The position numbers and the translations under genes are program-made. The notes below the pieces were generated by a model. The model was not told the DNA's origin and did no database searches. It saw nothing but the letters and a program-made list of their open reading frames with translations. A stretch of 64,000 nt of DNA from Burkholderiales bacterium C2 (GTDB lineage: Bacteria; Pseudomonadota; Gammaproteobacteria; Burkholderiales; Burkholderiaceae_C), in NCBI GenBank assembly GCA_005503085.1, contig SCOI01000024.1, positions 33,737-97,736 of the forward strand, written 5' to 3'. Of the stretch, positions 58,398 through 64,000 are shown in pieces. Every line of letters starts with the position of its first letter. The stretch's first letter is position 1.

Positions 58398-58594
58398 TTC
58401 GCGGCTCCCTTCTTCTTCTCGGCCAACACGGTCTTGACGCGAGCAATGTCACGGCGCGTATTGCCCAACACGGTGTGGTTGGTCAATTGTTGCGTCGCTT
58501 TTTGCATGCGCAGGCCGAAATGGGCCTTCAGCAGGTCGGTCACTTCCTTTTCCAAGGCAGCGACATCCTTGCCACGCAGTTCAGATGCTTTCAT
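58394..58594 (-). CDS. rpmC: 50S ribosomal protein L29
   Basis: A 66-residue two-helix L29: [20 protein letters not shown] and [20 protein letters not shown]. Located near the exit tunnel where trigger factor and SRP bind. Between rplP and rpsQ. Confidence 0.97.
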   Translation of the reverse strand: MKASELRGKDVAALEKEVTDLLKAHFGLRMQKATQQLTNHTVLGNTRRDIARVKTVLAEKKKGAAK

Positions 58595-58608
58595 GGTGTC
58601 TTTCCTCT

Positions 58609-59025
58609 TCAGCTGCCGACCTGGCGGGTCACGAAGGTGCAGCTCAGCGGCAGCTTTGCAGCAGCCAGCGTGAACGCTTCGCGAGCCAGGGCTTCCGGCA
58701 CACCGTTGACTTCATAGAGCACCTTGCCAGGCTGAATCTCAGCGACGTAGTACTCAGGGTTGCCCTTACCGTTACCCATACGGACTTCGGCGGGCTTCTG
58801 GGAGATCGGCTTGTCCGGGAAGATGCGGATGAAGATACGACCACCGCGCTTGATGTGGCGCGAGATCGCACGACGTGCAGCTTCGATCTGGCGGGCCGTC
58901 AGACGACCACGCTCAGTTGCCTTCAGGCCGAAATCGCCAAAAGACACGGCAGCGCCGCGGGTTGCAACACCGGTGTTGCGACCCTTTTGCTCCTTGCGGT
59001 ATTTGCGACGAGCTGGTTGCAGCAT
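58609..59025 (-). CDS. rplP: 50S ribosomal protein L16
   Basis: A 138-residue L16: [20 protein letters not shown], and [20 protein letters not shown]. It lies at the A site of the peptidyl transferase region. Starts 3 bases after the rpsC stop. Confidence 0.98.
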   Translation of the reverse strand: MLQPARRKYRKEQKGRNTGVATRGAAVSFGDFGLKATERGRLTARQIEAARRAISRHIKRGGRIFIRIFPDKPISQKPAEVRMGNGKGNPEYYVAEIQPGKVLYEVNGVPEALAREAFTLAAAKLPLSCTFVTRQVGS

Positions 59026-59028
59026 TTT

Positions 59029-59883
59029 TTATTCTCCTTTGGGCTCGCCGGCCACGGGGGCGGCGGGCTTGCGGACGACGCGCTTGGCGGCGGGCTGGCC
59101 GGCGGCGCCTGCGTCAGCTGCCGGGGCGGCGTCACGCGGACCACGATCACCACCGGGACGGCCACGGCCGGTCGGTGCACCCGGACGGGTGTTGCGACGC
59201 GGACGACGGTCGTCTTCGGCACCTGCCGGCGTGTTGATCACCGGCGCTTCGCCATTGGCGAGGCGGTCACCACGGTAGACCCAGACCTTGACGCCAATGA
59301 CGCCGTAGGTGGTCTTCGCTTCGGAGAAGCCGTAGTCGATGTCAGCCTTCAGGGTGTGCAGCGGCACACGGCCTTCGCGATACCACTCGGTACGAGCGAT
59401 TTCGATGCCATTCAGACGGCCGGCAGACATGATCTTGATGCCCTGGGCGCCCAGACGCATCGCGTTCTGCATCGCACGCTTCATGGCGCGACGGAACATG
59501 ATGCGCTTTTCCAGCTGCTGGGTGATCGAGTCGGCGATCAGCTGAGCATCGATTTCGGGCTTGCGCACTTCTTCGATGTTGACTGCCACCGGCACGCCCA
59601 GACGCTTGGTCAGTTCGGCCTTCAGGTTTTCGATGTCCTCGCCCTTCTTGCCGATCACCACGCCCGGACGTGCCGAGTAGATGGTGATGCGGGCGTTCTT
59701 GGCGGGTCGTTCGATCAGAATGCGCGACACGGCGGCACTCTTCAGGCGGGCCTTCAGGAACTCGCGAACGCGCAGATCTTCGGCCAGCATCGTGGCGAAG
59801 TTCTGGTTCGACGCGTACCAGCGCGACGCCCAGTTACGGGTGACGGGCAGGCGGAAGCCGGTTGGGTGGATTTTTTGTCCCAT
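59029..59883 (-). CDS. rpsC: 30S ribosomal protein S3 with long C-terminal extension
   Basis: A 284-residue S3 (E. coli: 233). [20 protein letters not shown] and the KH domain [17 protein letters not shown] (read here as [12 protein letters not shown]) are clear, as is the mRNA-entry region. The last ~55 residues are a low-complexity Arg/Pro/Ala/Gly tail, which is probably disordered and may contact RNA. Confidence 0.97.
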   Translation of the reverse strand: MGQKIHPTGFRLPVTRNWASRWYASNQNFATMLAEDLRVREFLKARLKSAAVSRILIERPAKNARITIYSARPGVVIGKKGEDIENLKAELTKRLGVPVAVNIEEVRKPEIDAQLIADSITQQLEKRIMFRRAMKRAMQNAMRLGAQGIKIMSAGRLNGIEIARTEWYREGRVPLHTLKADIDYGFSEAKTTYGVIGVKVWVYRGDRLANGEAPVINTPAGAEDDRRPRRNTRPGAPTGRGRPGGDRGPRDAAPAADAGAAGQPAAKRVVRKPAAPVAGEPKGE

Positions 59884-59899
59884 AGTCTTCTTTCAGCCT

Positions 59900-60229
59900 T
59901 CAGTTGCCGACCGACACGAAGATGTGGCAGGTGGGCTTGCTGATGCGATTACCGCGGCCCTTGGCACGAGCGGAGAAACGCTTCAGAGTGGCACCTTGCT
60001 CCACATAGATCGTGGTGACCTTGAGTTCATCAATGTCAGCGCCGTCGTTGTGCTCGGCGTTGGCGATGGCGCTCTCGAGCGCCTTCTTGATGATCACGGC
60101 TGCCTTCTTCTGGGTGAATTCCAGGATGTTGAGCGCCTGGTCCACCTTCTTGCCGCGGATCAGGTCAGCCACCAGGCGACCCTTGTCACACGAGAGGCGA
60201 ACGCCGCGAACGATTGCTTTGGTTTCCAT
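59900..60229 (-). CDS. rplV: 50S ribosomal protein L22
   Basis: A 109-residue L22 ([40 protein letters not shown]). Start at 60229 is preferred: AAGGA lies 8-9 bases upstream and the length matches relatives; the ATG at 60238 abuts that site. Lines the exit tunnel. Confidence 0.97.
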   Translation of the reverse strand: METKAIVRGVRLSCDKGRLVADLIRGKKVDQALNILEFTQKKAAVIIKKALESAIANAEHNDGADIDELKVTTIYVEQGATLKRFSARAKGRGNRISKPTCHIFVSVGN

Positions 60230-60240
60230 CGTTGGCATCC

Positions 60241-60519
60241 TTACTTCTTCCCGGCCTTCTTGTCGGCCGGATGGCCTTTGAAGGTGCGGGTCAGTGCGAA
60301 TTCACCCAGCTTGTGACCGACCATCTGGTCAGACACATACACCGGCACGTGTTGCTTGCCGTTGTGCACAGCGATCGTCAGACCGATGAACTCGGGCAGG
60401 ATCGTCGAGCGACGCGACCAGGTCTTGATAGGCTTTTTGTCCTTGTTGGCAACCGCCTTGTCGACCTTGGCCAACAGGTGATGGTCAACGAACGGGCCCT
60501 TCTTCAATGAACGAGTCAT
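60241..60519 (-). CDS. rpsS: 30S ribosomal protein S19
   Basis: A 92-residue S19: [20 protein letters not shown] and [20 protein letters not shown]. Head-domain protein of the small subunit. Between rplB and rplV. Confidence 0.98.
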   Translation of the reverse strand: MTRSLKKGPFVDHHLLAKVDKAVANKDKKPIKTWSRRSTILPEFIGLTIAVHNGKQHVPVYVSDQMVGHKLGEFALTRTFKGHPADKKAGKK

Positions 60520-60529
60520 GGCCTACCCT

Positions 60530-61354
60530 TTACTTCTTGCGACGCGAAACGATGAACGTCTGCGTGCGCTTGTTGTTACGAGTGCGGTAGCCCTTCGTGA
60601 GGGTGTTCCACGGCGACACAGGCGCTTGGCCTTCGCCGGTACGACCTTCACCACCACCGTGCGGGTGATCCACCGGGTTCATCGCCGTACCGCGAACGGT
60701 CGGGCGGATACCCTTCCAACGGATTGCACCGGCCTTGCCGTACTGGCGCAGCTGATGCTCTTCGTTGCTGACCTCGCCGATCGTGGCGCGGCAGTCGATG
60801 TGGATGCGGCGCACTTCACCCGAGCGCAGGCGCAGCTGGGCGTAGACACCTTCGCGGGCCATCAGCACCACGGACACGCCGGCCGAACGCGCGATCTGCG
60901 CACCCTTGCCAGGCAGCATCTCGATGCAATGGATCGTCGAACCCACCGGGATATTGCGGATCGGCAGCGTGTTGCCGGCCTTGATCGGGGCTTCCGCGCC
61001 GCTCAAGATCGTTGCACCGACTTCCAGACCACGCGGAGCGATGATGTAGCGACGCTCGCCGTCGGCATAGCACACCAGAGCGATGTGGGCCGTACGGTTC
61101 GGGTCGTACTCGATGCGCTCGACCTTGGCCGGGATACCGTCCTTGTTGCGCTTGAAGTCGACCACGCGGTAGTGGTGCTTGTGACCACCGCCCTTGTGGC
61201 GAATCGTGATGTGACCGTTGTTGTTACGGCCAGAGTTCTGCTTTTGCGGCTCAAGCAGCGACGCCTCAGGCGCGCCCTTGTGCAGGTGCTTGTGCACCAC
61301 CTTGACCACGGCACGGCGGCCGGGCGAGGTCGGTTTGACTTTAACGACGGCCAT
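60530..61354 (-). CDS. rplB: 50S ribosomal protein L2
   Basis: A 274-residue L2. The conserved C-terminal segment [20 protein letters not shown] holds the His essential for peptidyl transfer structure. The start shares one base with the rplW stop. Confidence 0.98.
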   Translation of the reverse strand: MAVVKVKPTSPGRRAVVKVVHKHLHKGAPEASLLEPQKQNSGRNNNGHITIRHKGGGHKHHYRVVDFKRNKDGIPAKVERIEYDPNRTAHIALVCYADGERRYIIAPRGLEVGATILSGAEAPIKAGNTLPIRNIPVGSTIHCIEMLPGKGAQIARSAGVSVVLMAREGVYAQLRLRSGEVRRIHIDCRATIGEVSNEEHQLRQYGKAGAIRWKGIRPTVRGTAMNPVDHPHGGGEGRTGEGQAPVSPWNTLTKGYRTRNNKRTQTFIVSRRKK

Positions 61355-61671
61355 TACGCAGCCTCCCCGGAGAAGTTGAGCTCTTGGCCCGCCTTCAGCG
61401 ACACATACGCCTTCTTGACGTGGTCGCGGCGACCGATGGAACGGCCGAAGCGCTTGACCTTGCCCTTGACGTTGACGACGTTCACAGCCTCGACCTCGAC
61501 CTTGAACATCAGTTCAACAGCGGCCTTGATCTCGGGCTTGGTGGCGTCACGCAGCACCTTGAACAACACTTGGTTGTGCTTCTCGGCAACCGACGTGGCC
61601 TTTTCGGACACGATGGGGGCCAGCAGCACGGAGGCCAGACGGCCTTCGGAATACTTGGTGGGGGCGCTCAT
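61354..61671 (-). CDS. rplW: 50S ribosomal protein L23
   Basis: A 105-residue L23: [20 protein letters not shown] and [20 protein letters not shown]. It is at the tunnel exit and docks trigger factor. The start at 61671 overlaps the rplD stop by 4 bases. Confidence 0.97.
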   Translation of the reverse strand: MSAPTKYSEGRLASVLLAPIVSEKATSVAEKHNQVLFKVLRDATKPEIKAAVELMFKVEVEAVNVVNVKGKVKRFGRSIGRRDHVKKAYVSLKAGQELNFSGEAA

Positions 61672-62288
61672 GCCAGCATCTCCTTGAGTTGCTCCATCGC
61701 AGCCTTGGTCACCAACACCTTCTTGTAGTGAACCAGGGACAGCGGATCGGCGTAGCGCGGCTCGCAAACCAGCACATTGTGCAGATTGCGCGAGGCCAGC
61801 AGCATGTTGTCGGAGACTTCGTTGGCGATCAGCATCACCGACTCCAGACCCATGGCCTTGAACTTGGCAGCCAGCAGCTTGGTCTTCGGGGCTTCGATAT
61901 CGATTGCCTCGACCACCGACAGGCGGCCTTCACGAGCCAGCTGCGAGAGGATGGCGGCCATACCGGCGCGGTACATCTTCTTGTTCAGCTTGTGCGTGAA
62001 GTTCTCGTCCGGCATGTTCGGGAAAATCCGACCACCCCCGCGCCACAGCGGCGAGGACGTCATACCGGCACGTGCGCGGCCGGTTCCCTTTTGACGGAAC
62101 GGCTTCTTGGTCGAGTGCTTGACCTGTTCACGATCCTTCTGGGCACGGGTACCTTGGCGGGCATTGGCCTGGAAGGCCACGACCACCTGGTGCACCAGGG
62201 CTTCGTTGTAATCGCGAGCGAAGACGGTGTCAGGAGCATCCACCTTGGCGGTGGCCTGACCTTGCTCATTCAGGAGCTCGAGCTGCAT
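61668..62288 (-). CDS. rplD: 50S ribosomal protein L4
   Basis: A 206-residue L4: the internal loop [20 protein letters not shown] is diagnostic. In E. coli L4 also represses the S10 operon by binding its leader. Here the promoter and leader lie before rplC rather than rpsJ, so such control would act on rplC onwards if present. Confidence 0.98.
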   Translation of the reverse strand: MQLELLNEQGQATAKVDAPDTVFARDYNEALVHQVVVAFQANARQGTRAQKDREQVKHSTKKPFRQKGTGRARAGMTSSPLWRGGGRIFPNMPDENFTHKLNKKMYRAGMAAILSQLAREGRLSVVEAIDIEAPKTKLLAAKFKAMGLESVMLIANEVSDNMLLASRNLHNVLVCEPRYADPLSLVHYKKVLVTKAAMEQLKEMLA

Positions 62289-62959
62289 CAGTTGACTCCT
62301 TTCTTGAGCTTGACCTTGACAGCAGGACGCACGACCACGTGGCCGTTCTTGGCGCCCGGCACAGCACCACGGACCAGCAGCAGCTGACGAGCTTCGTCAA
62401 CGCGCACGATGTCCAGGTTCTGGGTGGTCACGGTTTCGTCGCCCATATGGCCCGACATCTTCTTGCCAGGGAACACGCGGCCCGGATCCTGCGCCATCGA
62501 GATGGAGCCAGGAACATTGTGCGAGCGGCTGTTACCGTGGGAAGCGCGTTGCGAACCGAAGTTGTGACGCTTGATCGTGCCTTCGAAGCCCTTACCGATG
62601 GACGTGCCTTGCACGTCAACGGTCTGGCCGGCAGCGAACAGCGAGACCGGCACCTGGGCGCCCGCCTTGTATTCGGCGGCGACGGCGGCGTCGACACGGA
62701 ATTCCTTCAGGATACGACCGGCTTCAACGCCCGCTTTCGCGAGGTGACCGGCTTCCGGCTTGGTGACGCGCGAAGCTTTGCGCGTACCGAACGCCACTTG
62801 AATGGCGCTGTAGCCGTCGTTTTCTACAGTCTTGATCTGGGTCACGCGGTTGTTGGACACATCCAGCACCGTCACAGGGATGGCGTCGCCATCGTCCGTG
62901 AAGATGCGCATCATGCCCACCTTGCGGCCCAGCAATCCGAGACGATTGCTTAGACTCAT
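62288..62959 (-). CDS. rplC: 50S ribosomal protein L3
   Basis: A 223-residue L3: [40 protein letters not shown] and [20 protein letters not shown], which contains the glutamine methylated in many bacteria. The start at 62959 gives the normal length. First gene of its own transcript, judging by the promoter upstream. Confidence 0.98.
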   Translation of the reverse strand: MSLSNRLGLLGRKVGMMRIFTDDGDAIPVTVLDVSNNRVTQIKTVENDGYSAIQVAFGTRKASRVTKPEAGHLAKAGVEAGRILKEFRVDAAVAAEYKAGAQVPVSLFAAGQTVDVQGTSIGKGFEGTIKRHNFGSQRASHGNSRSHNVPGSISMAQDPGRVFPGKKMSGHMGDETVTTQNLDIVRVDEARQLLLVRGAVPGAKNGHVVVRPAVKVKLKKGVN

Positions 62960-63115
62960 GGTTTTTCTCCAGCCCCTCTGCTCGCACAGGAAGCCATTTA
63001 CGTACACCCGACATCGATTGGTCGGGCCGATAAGTGCAGCGCCGAATCTCGACAAGTCAAGAACCGACCCTGCGCCAAATCCCGCGCAGGACGAACCAGC
63101 GCGGAAAAGCTGGCG

Positions 63116-63145
63116 AGTATAGCGTGAACCCTAGGAATTACGCAA
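63116..63145 (-). promoter_or_regulatory. Candidate sigma-70 promoter of the rplC operon
   Basis: On the minus strand TTGCGT, an 18-base spacer, and TATACT (5 of 6), leaving a leader of about 150 bases before rplC. It lies after the rpsJ terminator, consistent with a separate transcription unit. Confidence 0.6.
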
Positions 63146-63168
63146 GGGCGCGCCAGGCATCGCCAAAC

Positions 63169-63197
63169 AAAAAGGGCGGCCGTTGCGGGCCACCCTT
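63169..63197 (-). terminator. Terminator after rpsJ
   Basis: On the minus strand AAGGGTGGCC, 6-base loop, GGCCGCCCTT (one mismatch), then a run of T. It lies 35 bases after the rpsJ stop, separating rpsJ from rplC. Confidence 0.85.
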
Positions 63198-63231
63198 CTT
63201 GAAGCTGTCATCTCCGACAGCTCTACTGCGA

Positions 63232-63543
63232 TCACTGCAGCTTGATTTCCACATCGACGCCGGCAGGCAGGTCGAGCTTCATCAGCGCATCAACCGTCTT
63301 GTCGGTCGGATCGACGATGTCCATCAGGCGCTGGTGGGTGCGGATTTCGAACTGGTCGCGCGAAGTCTTGTTGACGTGCGGCGAACGCAGGATGTCGAAA
63401 CGCTCCATGCGCGTCGGCAGGGGCACGGGGCCCTTGACGATGGCACCGGTACGCTTGGCGGTTTCGACGATTTCAAGCGCCGACTGGTCGATCAGCTTGT
63501 AGTCGAAGGCCTTCAGGCGGATGCGGATCTTTTGCTTTTGCAT
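63232..63543 (-). CDS. rpsJ: 30S ribosomal protein S10
   Basis: A 103-residue S10: [20 protein letters not shown], and [20 protein letters not shown]. Small-subunit protein that also joins NusB in antitermination. It follows tuf by 88 bases and is followed by a terminator, so it appears to be expressed with tuf rather than with rplC. Confidence 0.98.
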   Translation of the reverse strand: MQKQKIRIRLKAFDYKLIDQSALEIVETAKRTGAIVKGPVPLPTRMERFDILRSPHVNKTSRDQFEIRTHQRLMDIVDPTDKTVDALMKLDLPAGVDVEIKLQ

Positions 63544-63631
63544 GACTATTCCTTCAAAGAGCGTGTGGCCGAGGCCACGAGGTTTGTGAGGCCCGAACCC
63601 TCAACAGGTCCGGGCCGGTCACGCAAAAGAC

Positions 63632-64000
<369 letters not shown>

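Overview
The window is GC-rich bacterial chromosome. Gene content, codon use and ribosomal-protein sequences suggest a betaproteobacterium of the order Burkholderiales, probably near the Roseateles / Pelomonas / Mitsuaria / Rubrivivax group. That placement is inference; no 16S gene is present. Genes are densely packed with many ATGA-type overlaps, and no insertion sequence, phage gene or CRISPR array is visible.

Layout. 1-2.5 kb: the tail of an acyl-CoA synthetase, two proteins of unknown function, and an XRE regulator paired with a DUF2975 membrane protein. 2.7-10 kb: an aldo/keto reductase, a metal or siderophore uptake unit (DUF2946 protein, TonB-dependent receptor, PepSY membrane protein), then housekeeping genes (trxC, ybaK, plsY, a RidA protein). 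10.2-11.35 kb: a toxin-antitoxin pair (MerR-like/DUF433 antitoxin, PIN-like toxin) of lower GC. 11.4-12.6 kb: a diiron MBL-fold protein and an anchored glutaredoxin-like protein. 12.6-17.3 kb: a four-gene imelysin / di-heme oxidoreductase / imelysin-like / DUF1513 operon behind a palindrome resembling a Fur box. 17.4-20.5 kb: a methyltransferase, an M20 amidohydrolase, a HAD hydrolase and an AraC regulator. 20.6-25.7 kb (minus strand): a second TonB-receptor operon with two small His-containing exported proteins, a DUF4198 protein and a DUF1624 membrane acyltransferase-like protein. 25.9-28.7 kb: an IorAB-type molybdenum hydroxylase.

28.7-47.6 kb is a large catabolic region. It encodes a three-subunit FAD/[2Fe-2S] amino-acid or opine dehydrogenase, an Lrp/AsnC regulator, a class-III aminotransferase, a 2-hydroxyacid dehydrogenase, a GNAT protein, an aldehyde dehydrogenase, a HAD protein, a PuuB-like FAD oxidase, a complete peptide/opine-type ABC importer and a tartrate-dehydrogenase-like enzyme. 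Together they look like import and oxidation of an amino compound. A hipBA module sits inside this region.

47.6-64 kb (minus strand): two identical initiator tRNA genes, then the ribosomal-protein super-cluster from rplQ back to the end of tuf. Gene order is classical, with breaks: a terminator after rpsJ with a promoter before rplC; a terminator after rpsQ, then a peroxiredoxin gene, then a strong promoter for rplN; and a hairpin-bearing spacer before rpsD. The cluster therefore looks divided into several transcription units rather than transcribed as one S10-spc-alpha operon.
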